Notes under the pieces: model-generated | Told to the model about the DNA's origin: nothing | The model's database searches: none | Seen by the model: the letters and a program-made list of their open reading frames with translations, nothing else | Translations under genes and position numbers: made by a program | In this document: piece after piece, positions 11,210 through 22,949 of the stretch | Layout of the letters: each line of letters begins with the position of its first letter | How positions within the stretch are numbered: the first letter of the stretch is position 1 | Assembly: GCA_907163375.1 (NCBI GenBank) | Contig: CAJQUW010007294.1 | Coordinates: 248,001 to 312,000 of the forward strand | Length of the DNA: 64,000 bases | Direction: 5' to 3' | Origin: Prostheceraeus crozeri | Taxonomy: Eukaryota > Platyhelminthes > Polycladida > Euryleptidae

Positions 11210-12334
11210 ACATGAGTAAATTTCCTGACTGACCGAGTCACCGCAGCAGTATTTTGTGGTCGACAGTGTCGAATGCGGAGGAAAAGTCCAACAAAGACAG
11301 GAGTGAAGCATTTTCTCTGTCCGTGTTGCAAAACTGATCAGGGAACTTCAGGTGGCTAGTGGTGAGTGCCGGAAGCTTTTAGGGCGTCAGGTTGAAGACT
11401 GTTGTAATACAGATGCTGTCGAACTTGCATAATAACAACAAGCTTCCAGAGAACTGTAAGATTCGCAATGGGTCGACATCAGCTGATATCATTGGGATTG
11501 CTTTTGCCTTCAAAGTTGGAATGATGGAGATGCTCTTCAACGACAGGGAACGCACCAGAGAAAAGGAGTTCTTCAGCAGGAATGGCATCAAGAGATCGGC
11601 ACAGGCATTCAGAAGGCTAGCATTTAATGGGTCACAGTGTGGGTACTTGTCAGGAAGCTTCAAAATTGTATGATTGATGTCATCATCCGTGATGGCACGG
11701 ATGTTGAAGAGGTTGCAACCAGGCGATGAGGAGTAAGCTGCTGATGCTGAGGTGACTTGTTAGACAACGCCAACCTTGTGCTGAAAAAATTGGAGGAATT
11801 CAGATGCTGCAGAGGGTTGACGAGTCCTGCCCACAAGTTGGTCAATGGTTTGCCAGAGTTTCCTTGGTGACTGCCACTTGCAGTTGGCTTCATTCTGTCA
11901 GTGCAAAACTTTTTTCTGCCGCAATAGCGAACGGGTCCTTTCTTCCATAAGCTGTGAGTAGCTGCAGCAGAGTCCGGAGAGGAGGTGCTGCTCAAGGCCG
12001 CTCAAGACTGCCAACCGCACGCTTTGAATGTCGACAAGAGGAGCGGCGAGGGATGAGATCGTCGAAGATCGCAGTTATAGTTGTATCGTGCAATGCTGCG
12101 AGTTCGTGAACATCAAGGAGTCTGAGAGTGACGACGGGTATATGGGTCGGTAGGGTTCTCAACTCCGGCGACAACGCCAGGTTCATAATAAGTCATGAAT
12201 AGGGCGGAGAATAAAGTTAATAAGGCAATGAGGTCGAAATTCTTAATTTTTTAAGTCAATAAAAAGCCGCCCTAGTCATGACACACTCCAGTAGACTCAC
12301 AAGTTCGTCATAGAATGGAGTTTAGACTATGTAT

Positions 12335-12397
<63 letters not shown>

Positions 12398-12840
12398 AAT
12401 ACATGTACATATATACATAATATATAATTTATATTATATAATATGTATTATATAAGTATAATAATAATTAAATTAATATATGATAATTGATATTAATAAT
12501 ATTAATATGTATTATTAGTATGCAGATCCTGAAACAACTCGTATCGTGAGATTGCTTACTCGGGGATGTAAGAGTTTAACTTGTGAATTTGACGTCACCG
12601 TAATGCCACCGTGATTGGCAAGAAGTTGCTGATCAGTAGCATGGGAATTGCGCGGTCTTGGTCCCTCTGTCACTGTGAAGGCTTCAGCACGGAACGGAGT
12701 CCATGCCAGATCTCAACCAAAAGTATTGCATCTAAGGAATAGCCACGTTGAGGCTTTAGGAAATCGTCTACTTTCCTGTAGAGAGAGCGCACATTAAGGA
12801 TTCCAAATGATCCGGTGAGTAATGATGTGCTTTCTGCTGA
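11210..12840 (-). mobile_element. Decayed LINE (CR1/L2-like), endonuclease plus first part of RT
   Basis: Read on the minus strand from right to left. At about 12830-12540 an endonuclease start reads NVRSLYRKVDDFL then LDAILLVEIWHG, with HGGITVTSN further on. At about 12186-11990 a linker reads LHDTTITAIFDDLIPRRSS. At about 11660-11380 the early RT reads CDPLNASLLNACADLLMPFL. At about 11310-11225 comes DFSSAFDTVDHKILL. The catalytic YADD and thumb are missing, so the 3' half is lost. Several frameshifts and stops are present. An AT-microsatellite block (12334-12525) sits between endonuclease and linker. Confidence 0.7.
12334..12525. repeat. AT microsatellite and AT-rich block
   Basis: An almost pure TA run from 12334 to about 12393 is followed by degenerate TA/ATT-rich sequence to about 12525. 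It lies inside the decayed LINE and probably grew by slippage. Confidence 0.9.
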
Positions 12841-13134
12841 TTCGAAGTGGAGGATGTATCCATGAGGCAGGGCTGGGCAAGGAATGTGTGTCGTTTATGC
12901 GCGTCTGTAGTCGCTACATGGCACATCCGATCCGGATGAAGAATGCTTACATCGTTATTGGTATGCTTCTGTCATGTTCGCACTCGCCCATCTCTGGGTT
13001 ATTCTTAAAAGCAAAGGTTAAAAGGTAACTGACTGAGAAAGTGATCACACTAGTATACCAGAACATCTGTGAGTGAAACTGAATTTCCTTCGAGTAAATT
13101 TGTCGTTGAATGAACACATTTTCATCATCAACAG
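12841..13134. other. Host intron end
   Basis: No exon or element was recognised until the acceptor CATCATCAACAG at 13123-13134. Confidence 0.5.
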
Positions 13135-13324
13135 GTCGCCGACAAAGGAAAGAAAGGTGTCAAGACAAAACGTCTGACGGTCAGATGGAGTCCTTCTGTT
13201 CGCAAATTAACGATCAAAGATAGACAGCATAACTATCCTGTAACTGCTTCTAAGGACGCTTATATCAACTGTGAGGTGCATGCAGGAGATTCTTCTCATT
13301 CTAGAAGGATAAAGGCGACGATTG
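13135..13324 (+). CDS. Host Ig-domain protein, exon 2
   Basis: The exon is 190 bases: 63 codons plus one base. It starts in phase 0, matching the end of exon 1. The acceptor is CATCATCAACAG and the donor GTGAGTGAATG, the same donor context as exon 1. It supplies the last strand of the first Ig domain (TKRLTVRW) and the first half of the second (WSPSVRKLTI ... DAYINCEVHAG), with the first Ig cysteine in YINCEV. It is separated from exon 3 by a 57-base intron. Confidence 0.85.
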
Positions 13325-13381
13325 GTGAGTGAATGTTCTTCCTTCTGTGAAACTGTCTGCTGAAGTAATTCTCATTTTCAG

Positions 13382-13552
13382 GAGGAAGAGATCTTGGCAA
13401 GCCGCATTATGACACTCCGAAGGCTGACAGTGAAGGATATGAAGTGAGGGAATTGACTTGGTCGACAAAACCTCTTCGTTCCGACAATGGAAAGTCCTTG
13501 GTCTGCGGATTTGTGGATGGTCCAACGAAGACAATGAAGTTGGACGTTCAAT
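13382..13552 (+). CDS. Host Ig-domain protein, exon 3
   Basis: The exon is 171 bases. Its first two bases complete the glycine codon begun by exon 2, and one base is left over at the 3' end. It codes for the second half of Ig domain 2, with the tryptophan in VRELTWSTKPL and the second cysteine in KSLVCGFVDG. The acceptor is ATTCTCATTTTCAG and the donor GTGAGTAGAA. The left-over T joins the AT of exon 4 at 34164 to give a tyrosine codon. Confidence 0.85.
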
Positions 13553-15300
13553 GTGAGTAGAATTCACACTGACAATTAATCTTCTAATGATTGAAGTTAT
13601 GGTCTGATTTCACCGGAGCATCTTTAGAACAATGACATTTTATGTTGAATTGGAAAACATGATCTGATTTACGAATGTTAAGTTTTCCTCCCATTTTTCC
13701 ATAGTTTGGTCTGCATTAGGGTATCAAGGTAGGCTGAAGTACTTGCATATTGCCTCTAATCTCAGACTTGTTTCATGTTTTTTTCATTGCACTTGCAGTT
13801 TCGTGTCTATTTGAAGCTTGAATATTGTTTAATTCCCTTAAGCCCTTGAATTACTGCATGTATGTTCGCTGAAGATTCCCCTATCTGGTTGTTGGAAAAG
13901 TGCACCTATACAGGCCTGGTTTGTGGTAACGTGAATGTCAAATTGTATGAGGACAAAGCGCTGACTTTTACCGACCTATCAATAATGAATACGATCAATC
14001 AATTAACATTCTGTCAACTTCAAAGCATTGAATAGAATAATAAGATGCTTGTCAGCAGGCTTAGTTCATCACTCAACATCAACACAACTCCCTATTTGAA
14101 CTTCAGCCATACCCGAAGTAAATTTGAGATGCTTGAACGCAATCCAATAACAATATGTTGATAGTATAATAGTTGAATATTGAGATCTGTTCAACTGAAG
14201 GTGCAACTCAATATTCAGTGATTCTATTTACATTTTCTTTTCAAAAGCATCATTTACTTATAGCTGCTGACATTCAAAATCAAATGAAATGCCAGTAATG
14301 TGTTAAAAAATAGTATTTAATGAATACCCAAGAAAATTAACGTCGCATATTAACGCAGCTCTTTCATTTTTTGATTTTCATTTTCTATTGATTTGGTAAA
14401 GAAAAACTTTGATATCATTTTTTGTTGTTGTTGTTGATAAGTTAAAATTGTTGTGCGTAGAAAGACTGAAAAATAACATTATTTCAATAATTTCATCTTT
14501 TATATTTGTATTCATAAAAAACGCTACAAAATAGCCGCAATTTTTAACAACAAACTGAAATATTTGATGCCACAAATCAATATCGCCCTCTCATCGTCGC
14601 TATCCTTTCCTATTTTGCAAATTGTCATTCTATTCAATTAATGTTGAATTGGCCGCGGAAGTGATATCATTAATTTTACTTTTTCCATTTTTCGGAAAAC
14701 TGTAGGATCATCACTATATTTTTCAACATTGTGCATTTTCATTGTTGTGCAAAATGATAGCAGTTGATTTAACTGCTGACGATTTATAGCTATTTCAAAT
14801 TTATCAAATAAGTGGTCAGTTTACCAGTCACTTTATTTCTTCCATAGGGGGTATTTTTCCTTTTCTTCGCCTGACACAAATAAAAGGATCTCAATTCCAA
14901 AATTCTAGAATTCCAAGATGTTTACTTTTGTTCATACGTGTTGCATCTGAGGTGAAAACAGCATCGACATTGATCAGAATTTCTAAATCCATACAAAATG
15001 CACTTCTCCCAAGGAAAGTTAGTGACCTTTAGAAATAAGAAAACCTCTTACTTGCCTCACTTGTATGATTCTAAGCATTGAGAATGCCTCTAATAGGGGC
15101 TTGCTAAAATAATAATAGCAATAAGTCTTTTGCGAAATGATGCCTATCGCTTCCAAATGCTACTAAGGAAGAGAGAAAAGGAAAATTCAGTTTGAAAAGT
15201 CAGTATGAATCATTTGATTGATGACAAAAAGACCTCCAACTGAGAATCGCAGGAGATCCAGACCAGTATACAAAGCGTGGTTTCACATTACAGACAAATT
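13553..15300. other. Start of the 20.6-kb host intron, nothing recognised
   Basis: AT-rich intron sequence (about 1.7 kb) before the first LINE. No supported coding or RNA feature. Confidence 0.5.
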
Positions 15301-15313
15301 CTATATAAAAGCA

Positions 15314-17975
15314 CTACAGAGTTTGATTATATAACAAGGAAGAGGAAAAAATGAATCCGTCTATTCTTCTTTTGGTTCTGACAGATGGAAGAATCAGGCG
15401 ATTGCTACGAACAGACTTTACAGGTAGCAGCTTGTGCAAAACATGATCAGTAGATGCCAAAGCTTGTTTAAACAACTTCAGTGACAATGATTGTCGACGA
15501 TTCATGATATTCAACATGTTGCAATTTTCACAATCTCGAACAGCCTCACCATGTATGATACGAAAAGATCTTTTACACAGTGACATAACTGTAGAATTTA
15601 GGACAACACCTGGATTCAAAAATACGGGGGAAGCATATTCCATTAAAGATCGAATAACAGAATTAAAAACTAACATCAATTCATCGTGTGATAAAAAGCC
15701 TTTCAGAATACGTAGCACGTACAATCTTCTAGATACCTTTTGTACAATATATTCAAAATGGTTAGTCCATGTAACTTTCTCGTTGAAGTGCAACCCAAGA
15801 ACTTTGAGTACAGATACATTTTCGAAATTTGGAACAATCGGAAAGGAAACTTTACCGTACTGTGCGCATAAAACTTTGGTATTGCTTCTATTTACAGACA
15901 TGCCATTCAAACTATACCAGTTTTCAAAATGATGAACTTCATCACGAACAAGCGCTAGGTCATCATGATTACTTATATATACAGGTAGCAATAGGACGAT
16001 GTCATCTGCGTATTTAATTACACGCGCATGAAGACAATTAACAGGTATATATGTGGACATGTAAAGCGCAAACAAAATTGAACCAATCACAGACCCTTGA
16101 GCAACGCCACTAGTTACACGACTATGAGTACTTCTAACACTGCCAAGTTTAAGTCTTTGTTCACGATCTGTCAAATAATTATTCAGCCAGTTCACAAAAA
16201 CATTTACATTCGGAAAATCACAATCAGAGATAACAGTCAGAAGAAGATGATGAGGAATTCGATCAAATGCATTAGTCATATCAAAAGTAATGACGCGAAC
16301 TGCAGATACATCAGCATTGTCCAAAAACTTTAAAATAATGTCATGCACAGTTATCAAAGCACACACAGTTGAGAGCCTGGCCTATATGCGAATTGGAATT
16401 CATCATAATAACGTAAAAGAGACTTCCGAAACTTATTCAAAACGGCTTTTTCGCAGAGTTTGCTCATTATAGGCAACAGCGATATGGGGCGCAATTCATC
16501 TCTATGAACAGGAGTAGTTTTTGGCAGAGGGCAAATGTCTGCAACTTTCCAAGGTTTAGGGAAAAACCAGTTGAAAACGAAAGATTGATTATATGACTGA
16601 GAGGTTGACATATGACATCAGCAGAAAGTTTTAATACAAATGGAGGCACACCATCACTGCCACAAGCCTTGTTGGTATTCAAGCCACATAACAAATTGTA
16701 TACAAACATATCATTACATATAGAACGTACAGGGGTGGAAACTGGTTGTAGTGGGAAATCAATACGATCAACAAAGACGCTACAAAACAAGGCATTGATA
16801 TTCTCTGCGGCATCAGCAGCATTAGAAAAAGACTAACAATCTTATTGACAGAATTATCATTTGATTTATTACGTAGGTGACAATTGACCAAACACCTTTA
16901 GGGGAATTGCGCATGTTCCTGCTCCAGATCAACTTAGACTTAAACAATTATTTTTTCACTTTCGCTTTATAATGATACAGTGCAAAATTTTTGCTTCGAT
17001 AAGCTGACCATCTTTTATTAATCAAATCGATTAATAATGGGGTCATCCACGGCTTAGTTTTAGGAGTAAACTTTACAAAAGACAGGTGTGACTGACAAAG
17101 CACTGCAAAAGATTTCATAACATTTCTCCATAGAGTCATGTACATCAGTACAACACAACACCGTAGACCAATCAGCTGTGCTCAGTTTGCTGTAAAATTC
17201 GGACACATGAGACTTTCGGAAGTTGTACACCCTGTGGTAATGAGCATTACATCTTACGGGTGACATATTCCTAGAGACAAAAACAATGGAATGCGTATTT
17301 ACAGCACTACCCAAGGATGGAGCTAGGGAAATAGCAAAATCATTCTGACGGTTCTCGTGACAAAAAATCTATCTAAAATGGCATTACCGAAAGTAGGAGA
17401 ATCAACAATATTACATAATTCAAAACTATTATGGAAAAAGGATAAGTCATACAGATTAAAGTCTCCACATACATAAATAGATGATTCAGGATTAATGCAT
17501 AATAAATAGTCAAAGCAAAGTGTGATATAATCTTTGAAGGCATTGATTATATCAATGCACAAGCCAGGTGGAACATAGACACATAGCAGATATGAAAGTC
17601 TTGAATCATAATCAGTAAACTGAATGAAAGTGATTTCGATACCGCTAGGAGCGATGAAATCTGGTGGAATTACTACACAAATGGCACGAGTTGATACTGA
17701 AGAATACACAACAGTTCCTCCACCACGTCTGGTGTCGAGGTCATTGTCCTGTCTGTCGTTTCGGAAGATGTTATAGCATTGAATTTGAATGAATTCGTTG
17801 TCGATAATTGGTGTAAACCATGACTCAGTTATGCAAATGAAAGTAGGTCTAGTCATCGAAACTAGAGCTCGGAGTTCATCAAGTTTATATAGTAATGACT
17901 GTGCATTACAAAGCAGAAGCCAATACAGTTTCTCATTTGGAATAGTCGGTTGTTGAGAACTAGGAGGTAAAACCG
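15314..17975 (-). pseudogene. LINE ORF2: AP-type endonuclease plus reverse transcriptase, broken
   Basis: Read from 17975 leftwards. The endonuclease starts LLCNAQSLLYKLDELRALV, with FICITESWF, RRGGGTVVY and YVCGDFNLYD (Asp and Asn of the active site) to about 17323. A linker at about 17150-16950 contains KPWMTPLLIDLI. The early RT has KACGSDGVPPFVLKL (about 16690) and AYRPGSQLCVL. The RT core at 15314-16366 has the first Asp in FDMTNAFDRIPHHLL, then SGVAQGSVIG and the YADD box in VIKYADDIVLL. The thumb and a basic C-terminus end at 15314. The endonuclease, linker and RT pieces lie in different frames, so at least four frameshifts disable it. Confidence 0.85.
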
Positions 17976-17978
17976 TCT

Positions 17979-18755
17979 TTAGAAATTTTTGATGTCTCTA
18001 CGTCGCTGAATTTCATTGCGGAAAATAACTACATCTTCTTCCTCATTCCTTCGCCGTTTCAACTCTTCAAGAAGTGCCTTTCTGCAACTTTGTTGTAGAG
18101 GCGTGTGATCAGGATTTAAATACACGTCCTTGAGATCTACAAACTTTCGCAAGTTCTTGGCCTTCTGTAAGGCGCGTTCTTGAAAATCATCGTTGTTGCA
18201 GATTACTTTTATGAGACGAGGTCGTTCAACACTCAGTTTACCAATACGATGCACTTCAGAAACACCGTCGACTTCGCAACCAATCTTCTGCAAAATCTCC
18301 ACACACTTTAATCGATCAGAATTTGAAGAATCGTGTGCGGATTCAGAAATACCAGAAACAGTGATGTTGCGTTTCCTTCTTGCTTGATCGCTTATTTCTT
18401 TTGAAATCACTGAGATCACGTTGTGCTGAAGTTTGTCCAGCGACTTCAAAGCATAATCAATTTGCTCGGAATTCTCCTGAACCTGAATATTGCTTAGACG
18501 TGCAAGAGTAGTCTCAGTCTGCAACTTATCGTACTTCGTTTGGAGGTCTTTGTTAGCATCATCCAATTCTTCAACTTGACGTTGTAGAGTGCCAACTGTT
18601 GATTTAAGACTTTTGATTTCAGCCTTCACAGTATTAATGATATCGCAACGAGCGGATTCAATCAATGTTTTGATATCTGACAAAGTAACACTGCTGCTCG
18701 CGGACCCAGAACGGGTATTACGCATCTTCGGGGTGGTATCACCAGGCATGTTCAA
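17979..18755 (-). CDS. LINE ORF1: RNA-binding coiled-coil protein (L1-ORF1-like), intact
   Basis: The protein has 258 residues. Residues 1-25 are polar. Residues about 25-115 form a coiled coil with heptad-like spacing (TLQRQVEELDDANKDLQ). From about residue 128 an RRM-like/C-terminal domain of the transposase-22 type follows (RKRNITVSGI, then EVHRIGKL and RPRLIKVICNNDD). A basic tail (EELKRRRNEEEDVV) ends the protein. Proteins of this type trimerise and package LINE RNA in the cytoplasm. The whole frame is open, in contrast to the damaged ORF2 next door. The end overlaps the ORF2 frame. Confidence 0.8.
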   Translation of the reverse strand: MNMPGDTTPKMRNTRSGSASSSVTLSDIKTLIESARCDIINTVKAEIKSLKSTVGTLQRQVEELDDANKDLQTKYDKLQTETTLARLSNIQVQENSEQIDYALKSLDKLQHNVISVISKEISDQARRKRNITVSGISESAHDSSNSDRLKCVEILQKIGCEVDGVSEVHRIGKLSVERPRLIKVICNNDDFQERALQKAKNLRKFVDLKDVYLNPDHTPLQQSCRKALLEELKRRRNEEEDVVIFRNEIQRRRDIKNF

Positions 18756-18904
18756 AATATAAGTATTTCCTCCGCCAGGAGTTGCACCGTCAAAGAACTG
18801 CTGGGCATGATGTAGTCATTTACAGGGGCCAAATACATTCACGAGAATCTCTGAGGAATTTTTGAAGCCGATTTTACCTGTCTTGAACTTTCCATCTATT
18901 CTTC

Positions 18905-21562
18905 TCATCAACGCTCGCTCAATTTATTATAAACTGGATTAATTGCGGGTCTTGGTTGATTGTTTTTCTCCTGGAGTCATAGGCATAACCGAGACCTGGC
19001 TGACGAGTGAAATATCGGATGACATTAAATCAATAAACAATTATGAGCTTTTTCGAGCTGATCGGGAAGCGCGTGTTGGAGGCGGCGTATGCGCTTATAT
19101 CCACCATTCTTTCTATCCGAGAAAATTGCAACATCGTTTGATTGACAGCATTGAACTCCTCTTTATCCGTCTTTCTCGAATCGATTTGATTATGTGCTGC
19201 ATGTATATCCCACCTAATCTTAGAAAATCATGTCATAGTGATATTTTTGACGAATTGGTTTTTCTATTCATGATTCTATCCTCGATACATATCCCGAGTC
19301 CAAATTTGCATTATGCGGAGACTTCAATGACTTTGACTCTGATGTTTTCCGTACAATTTTCTTGTGCACCAATTAAGTTACCTTGCCAACTCGCGGGGCA
19401 TCGTTGCTGGACCAAATTTGGGTATCCGAGGAATTATCTGAGATATATGCCATCCCAGCCAAAGTCGGCCCACCACTTTCAAGCTCCGACCATAATTGTG
19501 TTTTATTGTCACCTTCATCGCATTCAATAGCTAATACCAGTGTAACCAAAACTGTATTTGACTTCAGACGTTCCAATGTTGACAATTTTATATCAAATTT
19601 GGTTTCTTCGGATTTCAATGGAGTCTATAACGCGGAAAAATGTTGATGACAAGTGCCACGCACTCTACGAGTTGTTCTACAAGGCCATGAGTGTAATTCC
19701 CCACCATGAGGTTACATTTACGAAACAAGACAAACCTTGGCTTACTCTTGTCTTAGAGAAAATGATAAATGATCGATGGTATGCCTACCGTGTGAGAAAT
19801 TGGACATTGTTCAACCATTTAAAGTCCAAAATTCAGATCGAAATCTTCAAAGTCAAAAAGTCGTGGAGTGAAAGAGTAATCAAGAAGGACAGAAATATTT
19901 GGAACATCGTAAAGGAATTTCAAGGCAAAAATAAGACTAACTCGCATATTCCTGACAAAAATCTTGAATTGGCTCGTTTTATGTCTGAACTCTCGAGTGT
20001 GTTGGCATCATCCTTTAATAGCGCGGAAGATGAAGACTTGGGCGACATTTCGGATGAATCTTGGGACATTCAAATTGACTCTTTTGACGTGTATAACTTG
20101 CTAAAGAAGTTGCAGTTAAAACAATCAACTGGTTATGATGGAATACCTGCTCGATTGTTATGTGATAGTGCAGAGGTCATTTGTGAGCCATTATTTGACA
20201 TTTACATGTCAAGTGCTTCGACTAGAAATGCCTTCATTGTACCTGTGCCAAAAAGTCAAACCCAACTGTTCAGGATTACAGACAATTTTCTCTGTTACCA
20301 ATCATTGCGAAGGTGTTTGAGCGCCTTGTCCTTTCTGTAATGAAAATGTCCTTTTTGCCATGCTTTGGTAGCAATCAGCATGCTTATCGACCACATGGCT
20401 CAACAACAAGTGCTCTTGTTGAAATTCACAATGGCATAACCGTTTTCATGGAAGACACAGATATTCTAAGTGTCAAGGTCACCTGCCTTGATTTTTCAAA
20501 AGCTTTCGATAAGCTCCAATTCAATCGCTTGATCAACACCCTGATTCATTGGAACTTCAATAGAGGCTTTCTCCAGTGGTTGAGCTCTTACCTAAGGAAC
20601 AGATGTCAGCGAGTATACATCTCGAGGAAGATTGGTTTTGTCATTCACATTCCATCTGGTGTTCCTCAAGGCTCAGTCCTCGGGCCATACCTGTTTACAT
20701 TGTTCATTGCAACCCTGAATATTGACTCTCCTAACGCAAAATTAGTTAAATATGCTGATGACCTGACGCTCTTAGAATCCTGCGCGACTGCCAATCCATG
20801 CCCGAACAAATTGGAGATCATTCTTTCGTGGTCACGTCAAAATGAAATGCCACTGAATCGCAAAAAGTGTCAGCAGATTTTGATCCACCGTGTAAAAAAT
20901 TCCTTGGTTACGCCTTATGATGGAATTGGTGTATCTTCCTCAATTACCATTCTCGGCGTAACCATAACAGACGATCTTAGGTGGAATAAACACTTTGATC
21001 GTGTAATTCTCTCTGGATCCAGACGATTGCATTTAATTTGGGCATTAGAACCTTATGTTGAGAAGAGAAAGTTGATTGAAGTATACAAGCGTTCGATTAT
21101 GTCAGTCCTACTTTATGCATCTCCCCTCTTCTGTAAATTGCCAGTTTCAATTACCACGAAACTTGAGAGAGTTCAAAGGAGAGCTCATTGCATTATTTGT
21201 GAACCTTTATGTGGCTGTTCTGTGACCGGCAATTTGACAGATACCCGAAACCAATTAGCTCGGAATTTCTTGTTGAAATGTAATTATCTCCGAACATCCC
21301 CTGCACTCCTATGTTCCGCCAAAATTGCCTCGCTCAGGTCACTATTCTTTGCCCTACTGCTCAACTAGTAGACGCCAAAACTCTTTCTTTCCATGGACTT
21401 GCATGTTGATAAATGTCGAAGGTTCGGAATTTTTCTTGTGAAAATAACTCTGTCGTTCAGATCATTTTGATTTCTATAACTTCCTGTATTTTTGTAATTA
21501 ACTTGTGCATTATGTCGATTTTCATTGCCTTACAATATACGCCTTATTATTATTATTATATC
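18905..21562 (+). mobile_element. 5'-truncated LINE (CR1-superfamily type) with ATT tail
   Basis: It starts inside the endonuclease (NARSIYYKLD at 18910-18939). An in-frame TAA at 18940-18942 is followed by LRVLVDCFSPGVIGITETWL. Further parts are the linker (KPWLTLVLEKMIND, about 19734), early RT (STGYDGIPARLL, about 20128) and the RT core at 20313-21368. The tail is an ATT repeat at about 21543-21560. No ORF1 is present, so the copy is 5' truncated. It faces away from the LINE at 15300-18770, and the two 5' ends lie about 150 bases apart. Confidence 0.8.
18910..21368 (+). pseudogene. LINE ORF2 remnant: endonuclease fragments and a nearly intact RT
   Basis: The endonuclease part is broken by a stop at 18940 and by frame changes after about 19260 (an out-of-frame GDFNDFDSD-like stretch near 19318). 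The frame 19558-20340 holds the linker and early RT. The long frame 20313-21368 (351 codons) holds AYRPHGSTTSALVE, the first catalytic Asp in CLDFSKAFDKL, SGVPQGSVLGPYLF, the catalytic KYADDLTLLE and the thumb with YASPLFCKLP. A frameshift near 20313-20340 separates the two. The RT core keeps all key residues. Confidence 0.82.
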
Positions 21563-21567
21563 ACTAA

Positions 21568-22367
21568 AGGCGCGTGTACACAGGCGACTTTTGCACGCGA
21601 GAAGTTGTGATTCAACCAATAGACGATCTTTATTTTGAAGTTCCAAGAAATGACAGATTTTGCTTTACCCTCAGCCAGCTCTTGCATGCAAGCAGTTGCA
21701 TTCAATGTAATAGGGCTTGAGAGAAGACAACCATGTTTTCGTATGCCCTTGACATACATCCATTTCTTCTGTCACAATGCAATAGCATTCGACACTGCAG
21801 TGTGCGATTGAGTCTCGTGATCAAATCAAGACCACATGAGAGAAGTCATCAATCAAAGCAGCTATAAATGGAGCGAGAGGTTTTCAGCTGTCGAACTGGA
21901 CGCAACTTCAAGCGAGGAAAGAGAAGACACTGACATCCGAAGAGGAGATAGGAAAGAAGGAGTGGAGCCCGGAAGATGCTGAAAAGCTGATTGGTTTGTT
22001 CTTTCAACACATTTGTATACGCACCCAATTACTCTCTTCTTGCAATCCATTTTCGCACCCAACAAGATCTTCTCCTCCTTGCACATCTGCCCTTCTTTGC
22101 AGCAATTGCCACAACGATTGCTGCCGCCACTACTTCGATGTCGCACATCTCATGCAATCAATGTAATAGGATTTGCAAGCAATAATGAACATGCTGTCAC
22201 TGGTTATCTTGGACTAGTTGCGGCCTGCAAATCACGTGATGAACATGTCATGCATATCTCCACCAACTTCTAGTGTCGAACAGCGGAAAGTCGCATTAGT
22301 GTAATAGGGCATGCAACTACTCGCATCAAAAACTCGCGACCGTCTTCTCGCCTGTGTACACGCACCT
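21568..22367. mobile_element. 800-bp non-autonomous DNA transposon (MITE), Harbinger-like
   Basis: The ends are inverted repeats: AGGCGCGTGTACACAGGCGA on the left and its near-exact reverse complement on the right (one change, AGGTGCGTG). Directly outside lie TAA (21565-21567) and TAA (22368-22370), a 3-bp target duplication of the TTA/TAA type used by PIF/Harbinger elements. No transposase is encoded. An inner word ATGTAATAGG recurs near both ends (about 21704 and 22300). It inserted just beyond the ATT tail of the preceding LINE. Confidence 0.85.
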
Positions 22368-22489
22368 TAAGACAGAAAGCGGCAGACAAAAGCGGAAAGG
22401 TCTCAAACACCGACCGTCACAGCTTATTCGACACACTAGACCAAAAGGATTCGAATGTCTCCAATAATTCCCTGATATTGGCAAAACTT
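22368..22489. other. Intron sequence between MITE and SINE head
   Basis: It may include the 3' part of the SINE that starts on the minus strand at 22590. Not otherwise recognised. Confidence 0.35.
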
Positions 22490-22590
22490 AATCATCAGGA
22501 ATTCAGCAGGTCAGTCTGCTACACTCAGGATTCGAACCAACAAAAGAAAAGGATCAGAGTCGAACGTCGTAACCAGTGCACCAGCAGACA
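22490..22590 (-). mobile_element. tRNA-derived SINE head
   Basis: The minus strand shows box A TGGTGCACTGG (22573-22583) and a perfect box B GGTTCGAATCC (22528-22538), preceded by a tRNA-like start (GTCTGC). The anticodon arm is unpaired and there is an extended insert, so it is not a working tRNA. Its sequence differs from the SINE head at 869-996. Confidence 0.6.
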
Positions 22591-22949
22591 ACAGGTTCCG
22601 CAGGTATTGTTACTCGCACTTATTCAGAGATTCACCGAAATGTATTGATGACGTCAGATTCGGCGCAGGAACTTTTTCAGTCAAGAGATTGATTGTAAGA
22701 GACCGATGAACAATAGTCATACGGCAATGCGAAAAGAATTTAAGACGATGATCGTGGGCAATCCAACATGAATAGACAAGCACACATGAGCACGATTATA
22801 GAGAACACGACAATGAGTGCGCAGAACAAAATTCGAGGAAAAACGGTGGCTGGAAACCGAAGATAATAAGTCCTTTCAATTAAACCACGAGAGTTGACAC
22901 GCTACCGACCAGCACGCAGCTAGATGCACATGTATATCTTCTTTCCCCT

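Larger units (their letters stand above)
15300..18770 (-). mobile_element. Near full-length two-ORF LINE (CR1-superfamily type)
   Basis: The element holds an intact ORF1 (17979-18755) and a broken ORF2 (15314 to about 17975) in the usual order. ORF2 overlaps the end of ORF1 in another frame. It lies head to head with a second LINE that starts at about 18900 on the other strand. Both sit in host intron 3. The exact 5' and 3' ends and target duplications were not found. Confidence 0.8.

Noticed and set aside
12334-12525. AT block as a replication origin or matrix-attachment site
   Set aside because: Composition alone; it lies within a dead LINE and no further signal supports such a role.
21862-22146. 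Minus-strand 94-residue frame inside the MITE
   Set aside because: No similarity to a transposase and no conserved motif; MITEs of this size are normally non-coding.
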